From: Euglena gracilis
Lineage: Eukaryota; Euglenida; Euglenophyceae; Euglenales
Length of the DNA stretch: 64,000 nucleotides
Assembly: GCA_039621445.1 (NCBI GenBank)
Contig: CP154955.1
Location: 39,316,426 to 39,380,425 of the forward strand
Direction: 5' to 3'
Part shown: positions 40,584 through 50,427 of the stretch, piece by piece
How the letters are laid out: each line of letters begins with the position of its first letter
Position numbering within the stretch: the first letter of the stretch is position 1
Made by a program: the position numbers and the translations under genes
Notes under the pieces: model-generated
What the model was told of the DNA's origin: nothing
The model's database searches: none
What the model saw: only the letters and a program-made list of their open reading frames with translations

Positions 40584-41050
40584 CGACCTCCCCGGTGCAA
40601 CGACACCCACCACAGCGGCTACGTTATACCCCGCAACCGGGGTGTAAGACTGGGGGGACGACGTGGTGCCAGTGCATGGCAACCAACAGCTGGAGAGAGG
40701 TAGCCCTCAAGCACCCGTTACTTTGGGTACAAGGAAGTGTTGAAGCTTTACCCCTGCCCCGGGTGTGTCCGAGCTGCCGGCGGTGTGCGTCCTGGGTGTT
40801 TGCCGGACTGCGTTGCTTGTGGCGCCTTGGTGTGGTGTTTTGGGGCCGTTTGTTAAAGCGCAGGGAGGAAGGTGCCAGGGGGTGTGGGTGTGGTGTGACC
40901 GAGCCGGCGACAAGGACACAGGAAGGAAGGTGACTGCGGGGTGTTTGAGAAGGAATGCGTAGAGGGGGAAGAAACGGGGTCCGCAGGGAATGAAGGGAAT
41001 GAAGGGGACGGGTGTCTCCCACCCGGCTTGTACCCGGGATGCACACAAAT
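40584..41050. mobile_element. 467-bp unidentified insertion between LTR and leader
   Basis: G+C-rich sequence unlike anything else in the window (CGACCTCCCCGGTGCAACGA ... CCCGGGATGCACACAAAT). It interrupts the otherwise continuous LTR-leader sequence exactly at TTTTTAT/GCATTTTT. I see no terminal inverted repeats and no clear target duplication. Open frames here have no domain. It may be a non-autonomous insertion, or filler at a recombination point that coincides with the LTR end. Confidence 0.5.
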
Positions 41051-41927
41051 GCATTTTTCCTTTGGTTTTAAAGGAAAATGTTCGATTTGGTGAGAGAGCT
41101 TGCAAGCGCTTGGAACAGATATTTCTGAGATTGGCGCCTGAGTTCCTGGAGTTTTTGCAGGGGTTTGCAAAGCTCAATAATGATGGAATTCAGCATAATT
41201 TATCAAAATCAAGTGGGGAAACCTTGATTTTGACCTGGGTTGGTTTATTTTGATGCAATGGGCTAGAATTTGGGACTTGAGAGCGCTTAGGAATCAGCGC
41301 ACTCAATCCTAAATTTAACTGCCCATCAGGGGCATCAAAATCATATTCTCTTCACAGGGTTTTCCTCTTTACCTTTCACACCATTGCATTTGTTGTGGCA
41401 ATTACAATCAATTACATTCAAGAATTGAATTTGGAATTACATTTGCAAATGGAAAGTCCACAAATTGAAAGCAATCAATCAATTGAAGAAGGTGAGGTTT
41501 GCCTTCCCCCCGCCTCATCTGTGAGAAAAGGGGCAGGGGGGTGGGATTCCTCAACTCAGGCAACCACAGGCCAAATTTCACCCCAAAACCCCCCTTTTTG
41601 CCCAGAAACTGTGAGAAATGACACCCAGTGGGGGGTGTTGGGTCTCACTGGTTCAGCTGAGCAGGGAGGGGTTGAAACCCCAAAGGCACCCCCCTTGGAG
41701 ATCCCAGTGAAACCCCCCTCAGGGGTCAGGGAGGGTCCACTGGGAAGTTCTTCCTTGGAAATGATGGCCCAGTTTCGGCCACAGGGGAGTGCAGAATGGG
41801 AAAAAATTTCCGACACATGTCGGCTCGAGGAGCCAAAAAACGATCCTACGCCGGAAACTGGCCCGGGGCGGGGGTTTACGCTTCACCCCAGTGCTGCTGG
41901 GGGACGTGGCAGCACGGGTGTGAAACA
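41051..41927 (+). pseudogene. Element A copy 4: leader and gag N-terminal fragment
   Basis: Matches 22,860-23,730. The gag frame begins at ATG 41,449 and is intact for 160 codons (Pro/Gly-rich region through NDPTPETGPG) until TGTGAAACA at 41,927, where it runs into the 165-bp repeat. It is closer to copy 1 in places (CKRLEQIFLRLAPEFLEF in the leader) and has private changes (Cys for Gly before PETV). Confidence 0.75.
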
Positions 41928-42300
41928 CAGTGCCTTGTTTCGGGTCGCCGACCTGTTGACTTCGGGCGAAAACCGGGTCAAAGAAGTCGAAAAAATCGAA
42001 ACATTTTTTTGCCCAAAACGACGTGTTTTGGCCTCCCGGACCCTGAAAAACTGTTTTTGAGCCGAAAACGAGCGTTTTTCGACCCGCCTGGGTAGGCGGC
42101 CCCGTTTTGGGCCGCCTACCTATTGACTTTGGGTCAAAACCGGTTAAAAAAAGGCGAAAAAGGTCGAAGAAAATAGAAATTTTTTTTGCCCAAAACAATC
42201 TTTTTTGGCCACCCGGACCCGGAAAACCTGTTTTTGAGCCGAAAGCAAATGTTTTTCGACCCACGGCCGCCCTGTTTCTGGCACAAAACCCATGCATTTC
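41928..42300. repeat. ~165-bp tandem repeat flanking the element A block (right)
   Basis: About two units of the repeat seen at 1-477, here starting TGCCTTGTTTCGGGTCGCCG and GCCCCGTTTTGGGCCGCC. It follows the broken end of copy 4 directly. Confidence 0.7.
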
Positions 42301-43769
42301 AGTCAAAAGAGCTCCATGGAGTCGGCCGGTATGTATTGAGGGGTCAGTGAAGGGGTGTGTGCGCGCTTATCAAGAGCTCAGCACTATTCAAAACCTGGTC
42401 ATGACCACCCCCCCCTAGATGTTGGGAGGGGGTCCGGACCCTAACCCCCCTTGACAGGTGCCCAAAATAGCAGAAAATTTTCTTCCGGCCCGTCCATTAA
42501 ATCGAAAGATTTTCGGCCCCCCCTCAGTTTCGAGGTAGGAGGGGGGGTCCAACCCACCCCCCCTCTGTGTCGGGGGGAGGGGGGGGGTCCGACCCCCCCC
42601 TCAAGGCTTCCCCTCCAACCCTAGACCCCCCCAGGTCAATTTTTTGTTGCATTTTTGGCACATTTTTGCCCAAGAAGTGCCCAAAATGGTACTTTTGGTC
42701 GTTTTCGGGGGTCAAACAATTTCGGCCCGGCGCTTCGCGCCGGGCCGGAATTCGGTCACCCAGACCACGCCACTGTTTAGGTGGGGGAGTGTCCCCCCCC
42801 ACCCCCCCCGTCACGCAGGGGGGGTCCCCCTGTCCTTATATCGAACCCTGCCCCCACCCCCAAGCGCTTTCTTTCACTTCCACCTTTAATCCCCCCACGG
42901 TTGCACAGGAAGCTTGGCAGACGTGCGGCAGGTGTTGGGGGGAAGGGTCACCCAACTGTCGTGGTGAACCCCACCAAACAAAACCTCGTCAAAAATTATT
43001 TGGTGGTCAACCGAACCCGAGTCACTCCACTGTTCGTAAAAAAAGTCATCTTTTCTTCGGACTGCCGCCCCGAGGGGGCCACTACTGGCAGGCTTTGTAG
43101 GAAGCCATTCCGTAGCAGGCATTTACATCAGGAATTGAAATCCCCCCGGGGGGGCTGGTCTTCAGCTAGTCCCATTCTGGCTAGCTGGATTTCTAGCAAC
43201 CCCCCCGGGGACCTGCTACCCTCTGTGACCGGCGCGGCGTGCCAGAAAATTTTTTTTCAGACCCCCAAAAAAGGGCAAACGTGGCCGTTTTTGGCCATCT
43301 TTGAGATTCTTTTTTGGAACAAAATGAGCCAGAAGTCTACTAAAAACCTCATGTCCACCTCGGCCCGCAGCGCTGCAGGAAATTTTCCCAGACAGCTCCG
43401 GCTCCGCACAAGACCCCAGTGAGGTCCTGCTCTTCTTTCTGGCTGTTGTTTGTGTTTTTGGTGTTGGTTCTGGTCTTTCTTACTGCTTTTCTTTGCCGGA
43501 GGAGGCGGATCACAATCGTCCTTTTGGCACGGAGCTGCAACCATTCGTCCAAGCTGATCATGCAATTTTCGCACCTGCAAGAAGAGACCGACAAAGAGGC
43601 CTTCGAAGCGGCGTGAAGCAACATTTTCTTTCAAGAATCGCTGACAACAGCCTTCTTGCGAGATGCCGACGCTACCGCCGTGATGGCCACGATTTGATCA
43701 GGTCATAAGTGGACTGCAGCCGGGTGGGATACAACCCGATGTGCACTTGCCATACGGAAGCTCACTGGA
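42301..43769. other. Poly-G/C-rich interval without recognised gene
   Basis: It has multiple runs of 7-9 C or G (42,409-42,840, 43,140-43,215) and GC-rich palindromes. Several open frames of 90-210 codons exist, but their composition follows the homopolymers and I recognise no domain in any. The segment 42,960-43,120 (frame with KNYLVVNRTRVTPLFVKKVIF) and the minus frame 43,634-43,257 look least artificial, but cannot be assigned. Confidence 0.5.
42721..42749. other. GC-rich perfect hairpin
   Basis: GGCCCGGCGC-TTC-GCGCCGGGCC, a 10-bp perfect stem with a 3-nt loop, extendable by C-G, T-G and T-A pairs. No T-run follows, so there is no bacterial-type terminator. Role unknown. Confidence 0.6.
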
Positions 43770-44357
43770 GTGGCTATGGTGGAGTCAACCCTACAACCAT
43801 ATCTGGCGCCTTACCTTTACAGACTGGCACTGACGAAGAAAGACTCGATACTCTCATTGGAGCTAAGCGACAAGGCGTCGGACGTGGCCTTCAAGCTGTA
43901 CGAGAAGTGGATGACGGCGACGACGACGACGGTGGAGATGGATCGCGACGAGGAGGCAGCGCGCGCGGCGGCGGAAGCCCAGGACTTCCCCTGGCAAACG
44001 GCCGAGGAGGCACGGCCGGGGGACCTGGAGAGGATATGGAAACAGGTACAGTCTGGGGACTCACGATTGGAAGCACGAAGTTTGCTGGAACAGATACCCA
44101 CCTCGAAGACCCTGAAGCCCAAGGCGGAGGAAAACAACCACCGTCAAGACAGTAACAGTGGGTATCGTACTCCCTCGAGGCAGACCGAGAAGGGAGGAAG
44201 GGACACCAAGGATGTGCCCGGTCCGAGGGGGCCCGCCCCAAAGGGGGGTCCCAAGGGGGCCCAAAGGTGCCACGAAGGGCCACGGGGGGGCTCCAAGGCC
44301 CCCCAAGGGCCTTTTGAGGCCCCCATGGCCCCAAGGGGGCCCCACAGCCCATTTTGA
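43770..44357 (+). CDS. Hypothetical ORF, 195 codons
   Basis: Not recognised. The N-terminal 100 residues (MVESTLQPYLAPYLYRLAL ... FKLYEKWM) look like a helical natural protein; the acidic Ala/Glu middle follows; the last 70 residues are Gly/Pro-rich and follow a GGGGGCCC-type repeat that extends past the stop. It may be a fragment of an element B relative or a host pseudogene. There is no upstream signal, and nothing in the flank confirms it. From 44,358 to 44,702 I see no gene; it is the presumed leader of element B. Confidence 0.3.
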   Translation: MAMVESTLQPYLAPYLYRLALTKKDSILSLELSDKASDVAFKLYEKWMTATTTTVEMDRDEEAARAAAEAQDFPWQTAEEARPGDLERIWKQVQSGDSRLEARSLLEQIPTSKTLKPKAEENNHRQDSNSGYRTPSRQTEKGGRDTKDVPGPRGPAPKGGPKGAQRCHEGPRGGSKAPQGPFEAPMAPRGPHSPF

Positions 44358-44702
44358 CCATGCCAAGGGAAGGTAAAGGAGGGGTAGGTTGAGGGAGCCA
44401 ACAGGCAACCCCCAAGGGGATGCGCAAGCCCTCCTCGGCTTTGCGCAAGCAAGCGCACCCCCTTGGTGGGCGCCAGGATGGCACAATCATTAAGAATGGC
44501 GCCAAGTATACCAAGTAGCTCCCCAGCTGTAGCCCCCACCTAATTGTACATTTTCTGCGCAGGGATCTGTTCACACACTGTTTTTATCTGTCATTTGGCA
44601 TCAATTGTTTTGCATTGCAATTGCCAATTCAAAGAACAAAAGGAATTACAAATTACAAATAACAAATGCAAGTCTCATTGATCAAGTATTCAAGTTAACA
44701 CT

Positions 44703-46232
44703 ATGTCCATTTCACATTATTCAACCTCTTCACCAACACCCACCCCTACACCACTGTTTCACCAAGGGGAAAACCCCCACCAGGTGGCCCCGACGGGCTC
44801 AAATGCAAACGATCCTACGCGGGTTGCGCCGCCAGGGGTCCCTTCACAGGGACCTCAGGAGGGGCAACCCCTACGTGGTCGCAGAGGGGGGTTTGAGCCC
44901 TCTGGGCTCACACTATGTGAGCCTGGGGATCTCCCAGACTACCAGGAGGATGACGAAGACGACAGCCACAGCCACAGCAGTCAAGGCCAGCAGCTCCTGG
45001 CCATTGCCGGGCATGCCCAGCCGGACCCCCAGCAACCAGAACCATCTGGGTCCGGCATGGCACTGCCCGGCAGCCTGGGACTGCTCTCCGGCATGCCCAG
45101 CTTGGTCATGCCAGGGTTTGTGCATGACATGACCAGGCAGGTCATGTGGCAATTTGCAATGGGAGGGAAGATCAAAGAAGAAGAGGAAGAACCAGCAGAA
45201 GAAGAAGACGAAGAAGAATTTGCAAGCCATACCCGGCCCCTTCTACTGCAGGCGGGGCCCTGGCAAAACCCTGGGGATGCCGGGCTGGCACATGCGCCGG
45301 TGGGCCATGTCGGGTCTGGGCATTTCCCAGCCGGACCCGACCATTGCTCGCTGGTGCATGCCGGTCCCGGGCATGATGGGCCCCAAGGACATGCCCCAGA
45401 CCCAGCCAGCCAGTGGCAGCTGCGGGAGCTGCCCCCAGCAGGGGCTTTGATGGAGGACGAGGACCAGACAGCCCGGGGGGTTGGTGCCAGAACACAGCCC
45501 GAAGGGGAGGCACCCCCCGCACCCCCCCCCCAGAGGCTGTGGGAGGAGGCGGAGGCACAGGCCGCTGCCTCAGTGGTTCTGGGGCAGGAGATCCAGAGGT
45601 TGGACGGTTGGGTTGGCAACCTGCAAAGTCGGCTCGCTGAAGCGGGGGCCACCACAGCTGCTTTAGTTAGCCGCCTGGAGCAGTTGGTGTCCTTGCAGTT
45701 TCAGCGGGTCACTGAAAACTTTCATGGAGTGGTGGAGCAAATGGAAAGAACCCAGGCTGGGCTAGCGTCCCAGCTGGCTAAAAATTTTCAAAATATGCAG
45801 CAGAAGCAGATGGAAAATTTTTCTGGGGGGATGATGGCCCTCAGCGAGCTGGTGACCAACCGGCTGAGCGAAAGCCTCGGGACTGTGGCCCCACTATCCC
45901 AGAGAGTCCAAGGGCTCGAGGCCATCGCCAGCCAGGGCCACCAGCCAGCTGAAGGGCAGGGGTTTAACGAGGCGATGGCTGGGCAGGTGAAAAATATTGA
46001 GGAGCTGCTCATCACCTCCGTCCGGACAACGGAGGAGGTGATGAGGAGCCAGGAGCTGGCCAGCGGGCGGCAGCAGGCCCAGGCCGAGGCCCTGTACCAA
46101 AAATTAAACCAGCTGACGGGTGAACTTGGGGGGCTGCGAAAAAGAAATGCAGGGATTGCACAGGCCCTGCAAAATTTTCGAGCAGAGCTGGACGGACAGG
46201 CCACAGCATTGCTGAACAACAAGGGACCATAA
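44703..46232 (+). CDS. Element B gag N-terminal region (coiled coil)
   Basis: 509 codons from a genuine ATG. Residues 1-90 are Pro/Thr/Ser-rich with NDPTRVAPPG, matching NDPTPETGPG of element A. Residues 90-270 include Glu-rich acid stretches and Met/Pro/Gly-rich imperfect repeats (HVGSGHFPAGP, HAGPGHDGP). Residues 280-509 are a long heptad-repeat coiled coil (LGQEIQRLDGWVGNLQSRLA). No enzyme motif. The frame ends at TAA (46,230), and the sequence continues as coding in the -1 frame (46,292 on). Confidence 0.7.
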   Translation: MSISHYSTSSPTPTPTPLFHQGENPHQVAPTGSNANDPTRVAPPGVPSQGPQEGQPLRGRRGGFEPSGLTLCEPGDLPDYQEDDEDDSHSHSSQGQQLLAIAGHAQPDPQQPEPSGSGMALPGSLGLLSGMPSLVMPGFVHDMTRQVMWQFAMGGKIKEEEEEPAEEEDEEEFASHTRPLLLQAGPWQNPGDAGLAHAPVGHVGSGHFPAGPDHCSLVHAGPGHDGPQGHAPDPASQWQLRELPPAGALMEDEDQTARGVGARTQPEGEAPPAPPPQRLWEEAEAQAAASVVLGQEIQRLDGWVGNLQSRLAEAGATTAALVSRLEQLVSLQFQRVTENFHGVVEQMERTQAGLASQLAKNFQNMQQKQMENFSGGMMALSELVTNRLSESLGTVAPLSQRVQGLEAIASQGHQPAEGQGFNEAMAGQVKNIEELLITSVRTTEEVMRSQELASGRQQAQAEALYQKLNQLTGELGGLRKRNAGIAQALQNFRAELDGQATALLNNKGP

Positions 46233-47434
46233 GGGAAGACATAAAGGAGCTAAGGGCCAGGGCTGAGGGGCAGGGCCACAGCCTGCAGGAAGTGTGGGCT
46301 GAGGTCACCACCAACGGGCAGGTGATCCGGGCCCACAACGCCCTGCTCATGGAGGTGGACTCAACAATAAGGGAGACACCAAAAAAAAACGCCGAAATAA
46401 AGAATCGGCTTTCCGTTTTGGAAAACAAAATCGAAAATTTTAAAAAAATGCCCCCAGATCCAGGAGCTACCAGGGTCACCAAGAGGAGTGGGGCCGGAGA
46501 GCGAGGACCCCCGAGGCCCCGAAGCCAGAGTGCCCCCGGCGACCACAGACCCCCAGACCCAGTCCACGCCGGGGGCCCAGAGTGCGAATGGCTCGGGTGC
46601 CGCGGGGGGCAATATGCCTCCTGGCCCCCAGCACCAGCTACCAGCCCATCCCAGCTTGCTGGGAGGCATGGGGCCTGTGGCCCCCCAGGGGCTCTCTGCT
46701 GGCCCCGGCAGCGGGGCAGCGGAGGCAGTGGCCCACACCCCCGGGGAAGTGGTATCCCCGGGCCCAGTTTCTGTGACTGCAGTTTTTCCCAGTGGGTTTT
46801 CGGGTTCTGGCCCCCAGAGGGGCGGGGTCCTGTCTCCCAGTGTCGTCCCTGGTTCTTCGGCAGGGGGGAGGGCAGCACCCCCAGCCAGTGGGGGCCCTTC
46901 GGCACCAAGGTGCAGCCAGCCCCAGGGTCCCATGGTTGCGGGGGGCAGCCAGCCCCAGGGTCCCATGGCTGCGGGTGGCAGTCCAGTTCCAGGTCCCCGC
47001 TGCTGGAGGGACCCCAGCTGCCCAGACACCTGGCACGTTCGGGTTCCAGGGGGTGGATTGGGAGGAAGCGGAACGCCAGATTAAAGCTCACGGATTTTTG
47101 AATTTGTTGGCCAGCTTGGGAGCACAGGAGCAGCAGCAACAGTCTCAGCAGCAAAATTCACGAACAACAGGACAGTCCAGCACAGCGAAACCACAGGCAG
47201 CAGGCACAGCAGATCTACAGGGCCAGGGCAGGGATCAACCTGGGGTGAGGACAGCCGAGCACCAGTGACCCCCCAGCCCCGTGGGTTCCCCGCGGCAGGG
47301 GAGTTCACGGGGGCAATGGACCCTTTTGCCTGGGCCCCTGAGGCTGGGGCAGCATCGTGCAGCGCTGCCCATCTGGCCTTTAGGTCCCAGGACACGGGAG
47401 CCTGGTCCGGGGGGTCCAGGCAGCTCCGGTCCAC
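46233..47434 (+). pseudogene. Element B gag linker, frame-broken
   Basis: It is spread over three frames: 46,292-46,470 (coiled coil, STIRETPKKNAEIKNRLSVL), 46,488-47,000 (Pro/Gly/Ser/Ala-rich with a duplicated SQPQGPM unit), 47,000-47,268 (GVDWEEAERQIKAHGFLNLL then Gln-rich). The helical VDWEEAERQIKAHGFLNLL segment looks like the start of a capsid-type domain. Two or more frame changes at C/G runs. Confidence 0.55.
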
Positions 47435-48382
47435 GTGGCGCCAGCAGCCCCCAGCCCAGCAGCCAGCATGTTTTTGGGGCCACTGGCGACACTCCTCACC
47501 AAAGACCTTGTAAAACCAGAGCTGAAAGGTGATTTTGATGATTTTTCAGTAAAATTTCAGCTTTACATGCAGCAGGTTTCCATGGGACAGCCAGCGGGGG
47601 AGGAGTTTAAAATGCTTGTTCTGACCGGCTGCCTGGACAAAAGCAGCCGGCTGGAACTCCAGCGGCGGCAGGAGATGGGGGAACGGGTCAGGTTCCAGGA
47701 TTTTTGGAACTGGCTGGCCCAGAAATACGGTGGCTACATCCAGGCCTCGCTGCATGAGCAGCTCAGGGCCCTCAGGCCGGTAAACACGGGTAAGTTAACC
47801 CTCCCATCATGGCGTGAATACGAAAGTCAGTTTAAATTAATTTTCTGCCGGATGGAAAACCCCTCCGAGGAGGAAGCACAAGCCCTGGTTTTACAGCGGC
47901 TCCCAGATTCCATGCGCAGGGCCATAATCAGAGAACAGACACGAAAAAATCAGGATGCGCCCCCAGTGCGGCTGTGGCACATCGCTGGGTTGACGGCGGA
48001 GAATGCAACACAACTCGCTCAGCAGGCTGTGGGGGAAGGGGAGACGATGGCAGTCAGGGCACACCGGGATTCCTTCCTCATCAAGCTCTACAGCCGGCGG
48101 GCGTTGGGGAGGCTGATGATGAGGAACGGGGCCACGCTACAGGGGGTTAATACAGTGAAAATCACCCCCCATGAAACAAAGCTGGGACTGGAGGAGGTTT
48201 TTCGACATGCTGAAAATGAGCTGCGGTGCCAGGAACGGTCTGACAGCTATGGCCGTTCCTGGGGGGGACGGGGGGTCCCAGCCCACCAGGAGGACCACCG
48301 GGCTGGGGGCCTCGACAATTTTTCAGTCTCGAAGGTAAAATCCCAGGAAACCAGGCCAGCCCAGCCCCAGAAAACGGTTTGA
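47435..48382 (+). CDS. Element B capsid-like Gag domain
   Basis: 315 codons. LLTKDLVKPELKGDFDDFSV, LTGCLDKSSRLELQRRQEMG, FQDFWNWLAQKYGG and WREYESQFKLIFCRM form the helical pattern of Ty3-type gag capsids and parallel the DFEVDWNLYWDRL and LGPRLRDEIRLYRL region of element A. The start is nominal (GTG); coding is open from the preceding linker after a frame change. Stops at 48,380-48,382 just before the zinc-knuckle region. Confidence 0.7.
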   Translation: MAPAAPSPAASMFLGPLATLLTKDLVKPELKGDFDDFSVKFQLYMQQVSMGQPAGEEFKMLVLTGCLDKSSRLELQRRQEMGERVRFQDFWNWLAQKYGGYIQASLHEQLRALRPVNTGKLTLPSWREYESQFKLIFCRMENPSEEEAQALVLQRLPDSMRRAIIREQTRKNQDAPPVRLWHIAGLTAENATQLAQQAVGEGETMAVRAHRDSFLIKLYSRRALGRLMMRNGATLQGVNTVKITPHETKLGLEEVFRHAENELRCQERSDSYGRSWGGRGVPAHQEDHRAGGLDNFSVSKVKSQETRPAQPQKTV

Positions 48383-48645
48383 CAGCCAGCTGAGGGAGGA
48401 GCGAAAGCGGGACCCCCCAAAGGCCCTGAGGGGCCACAGGACAGGCAATCACGGCACCGGAGCGGGTCACCTGGAAAGGGACGGGAGGGACGCAGGTCAC
48501 CCAGCCCGGGGCAAAAGGGGAAGGGGTGGGGCAAGGGGGCTGGCAAGGGCGGCCCAGATTTTCGCCCAGCCAGGTCACCAACCCCCCACCCAGCCACCAA
48601 CAGGGAACAAACCCCCCCGAGGAGCCCACGGAGTGGCCCCTCGGT

Positions 48646-48770
48646 GGACCAGCCCTGCAGCCAGTGCAGGGCAACAGATCACTGGTCTCGGGACTGCCCA
48701 GGAAAAAAATGTTATGAGTGTGGGAAAACGGGACATCTGGCACGACATCCGCCACCACGGCGGGGGAGTG
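48646..48770 (+). CDS. Element B nucleocapsid with two zinc knuckles (fragment)
   Basis: Adjacent knuckles: CSQCRATDHWSRDC (CX2CX4HX4C) and CYECGKTGHLARH (CX2CX4HX3 then His where Cys is usual). Both are in one frame. Element A has a single knuckle, so the copy number differs. The flanking frame 48,383-48,645 is Arg/Gly/Pro-rich, as nucleocapsid linkers are. Confidence 0.75.
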
Positions 48771-49342
48771 CCTGAAAAAGCGGGGGCCAGAAGGGAGGGG
48801 ACGGGGGCCCAGGGTGCCCCCAGCACGGTCCTCGGAAGGGAGGCAGGGAAAACGTTCACGGAGAGGGTTTGGTTTTGGTCAAGGGCAGATCCGGACCAGG
48901 ACCTGAACGGTCCCCCCAGCCCCCCTGACTGAGACATGAAAAGGGGCTGGGGGGTGCCAGCAGGCCCTCTCATTCGACTCTGCCAACTCCTGGGCTGTGC
49001 TTTCCACCAGCGAGGGCAGGCCAGGGGGGGAGCTCGGTCGGAGTTCAGATTCGGGACAAAGGGGGAAGGAACAGAAGGCGGCTGGCCCTCCGCAGCAGGC
49101 CGCCCAGGGATCTTCGGGTTCCAGCACACCCAGGCTACCGCAGATCACAACACCAGGATAGGAGGGTAAAAAAACAAAGCAAAAAAACAAAAAAGAAAGT
49201 AAAAAAGAAAAAGTACAAAACGCTGTCACAGGCATCAATCAGGGACGCAGCGAGGGAGGTCATCAACGTTCCCCAAACCATCAAGGGCACGGATGAAACC
49301 GCCCCCAGCACGGAAAGGGATTCAGGTTTTTCGATTCGCCAG
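48771..49342 (+). other. Element B linker between nucleocapsid and Dam-like domain
   Basis: Low-complexity Pro/Gly/Arg sequence and an A-rich Lys-coding tract (49,165-49,220). No DTG protease motif is visible in any frame. A short stretch SIRDAAREVINVPQTIKGTD leads into the Dam-like domain. Confidence 0.4.
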
Positions 49343-49930
49343 GTGAGGTGCGTCAGGACCGCACCCACCTCAACCCCCACACCACGACAAAACCAAGCAC
49401 CAGTCCAAGCCCGTTCCTCAGGGTTTGGGAGGTCGCCCTCCCGGTGTATTTCCCAGGACTACCACGTCCGGGAGGAGTACGTCAGGGACGTGCTCCGCCG
49501 CCTGGGAGTCTACCCGGAAGTCGACGCCTTTTCTGCCAAAGAAAAACGCAGGTTTGTCCGTTGGTGGGGGCCAGGGAGTAGGGAGGGAGAAGATGCCATT
49601 CAAACAGGACTGGGGCAGGGAGGTTTTGTGGATGAACTCACCTTATAAAAAAATAAGGAAGGTTCTCGAAAAAATCAGGAGGGATCAGGCTCGTGCCACC
49701 CTGATGATCCCCAGGTGGCCAGGCCGGCGTTGGTACAGGGAGGCCAGGGGCTTGGCAATGCGCCAAGTCACGTTCCCTCAGGGAACATTATTTTTCGGCA
49801 GAGGGGAGGAGTTGTGCCGGGGCACCAAGTGGCCCATCACAGCCTTTTTGCAGTGTGGGCACCCAGACCGGTGCACGCTGCAGGAGGTGACACGAAGGGG
49901 GAGGGAGAAAAAAACCAGGTTCGGGACACA
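49343..49930 (+). pseudogene. Dam-like (N6-adenine methyltransferase-fold) domain, element B
   Basis: Frame 49,343-49,648: EEYVRDVLRRLGVYPEVDAF and RRFVRWWGPG. Frame 49,425-50,144: FKQDWGREVLWMNSPYKKI, KVLEKIRRDQARATLMIPRW and RWYREARG. This order (DxFA-like, dW, W-N-x-P-Y, I-x2-VL-x-KI, P-x-W, W) is that of the phage/DIRS Dam methyltransferase family. The catalytic (D/N)PP(Y/F) box is NSPY here (Pro to Ser), and the two halves are in different frames, so it is probably inactive. A related domain lies between protease and RT in element C (53,587-54,075). Family assignment is by motif pattern only. Confidence 0.6.
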
Positions 49931-50019
49931 TTTTTCAGGGCCACCCCCAGGGAAGGGGGGGCCACAGGGGAGGTTAAGCCGGCACACCTGGGGCAGGTGG
50001 GGAGAGCGGACCAGCCCAG

Positions 50020-50384
50020 GCGGATGCTGGACCTGTTCTGCGGGACAGGTTCAGTGGAGGACGTCTACCGCAGCCTGGGATAGCTGGTTACGTCGGTGGA
50101 CGTGGACCCCAGGTGGCGGCCAGACATTTGTGTTGACGTGTTAAAATGGAATTTTAAAAAACAGTTCCAGCCTGGGGATTTTGAGGTGGTGGTGTGCAAG
50201 GTCCCCTGCACCGAATTCAGCCTGGCCCTGACCACCAGGGAACGGGATTTTAAATTGGCTGATCGGCTGGTGCAGGGGGCCCTGGCCATCATCCGGTACC
50301 TTCGCCCACAGCGGTGGTGGCTGGAAAACCCTCGGTACGGGTACGTGCGGACCCGCAGGTACATGGCAGGAATCCCAATGATAA
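50020..50384 (+). pseudogene. C5-cytosine DNA methyltransferase domain, element B (TAG, truncated)
   Basis: Motif I MLDLFCGTGSVEDVYRSLG, then an in-frame TAG (50,081-50,083) at a place where an aromatic residue is expected, then LVTSVDVDPRW, a region matching DFEVI/SPPC as DFEVVVCKVPCTEFS (PC retained, Cys at 50,207-50,209; the first Pro is Val), and WWLENPRYG. It is cut off after AGIPMI at about 50,380, where element A goes on to DWGYKKPTRFW. It is homologous to, but clearly diverged from, the element A enzyme, so this is a second family rather than another copy. Confidence 0.8.
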
Positions 50385-50427
50385 AAGAAAAGAAAACAAC
50401 ATGGGTTCCCCATGCGTTCTCAAAAAC

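Larger units (their letters stand above)
44600..50384 (+). mobile_element. Element B, Ty3-like retroelement with Dam-like and C5-methyltransferase domains (3' truncated)
   Basis: Order: Gag with long coiled coil (44,703-47,270), capsid-like region (47,435-48,382), two zinc knuckles (48,650-48,770), Dam-like domain (about 49,430-49,905), C5-methyltransferase (50,020-50,384). It is cut there by the 3' end of inverted element C; protease, RT and integrase are absent. No LTR was identified at the 5' side, so the left boundary is approximate. An NDPT segment in gag and the overall Gag plan tie it to element A. Confidence 0.75.

Noticed and set aside
40584-41050. 5S rRNA or tRNA-derived SINE
   Set aside because: I looked for internal promoter boxes and an A-rich tail and could not recognise either; it is left as unidentified.
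44158-44376. Collagen-like Gly/Pro-rich protein
   Set aside because: The composition follows a GGGGGCCC-type nucleotide repeat that is open in several frames on both strands; no independent evidence of a gene.
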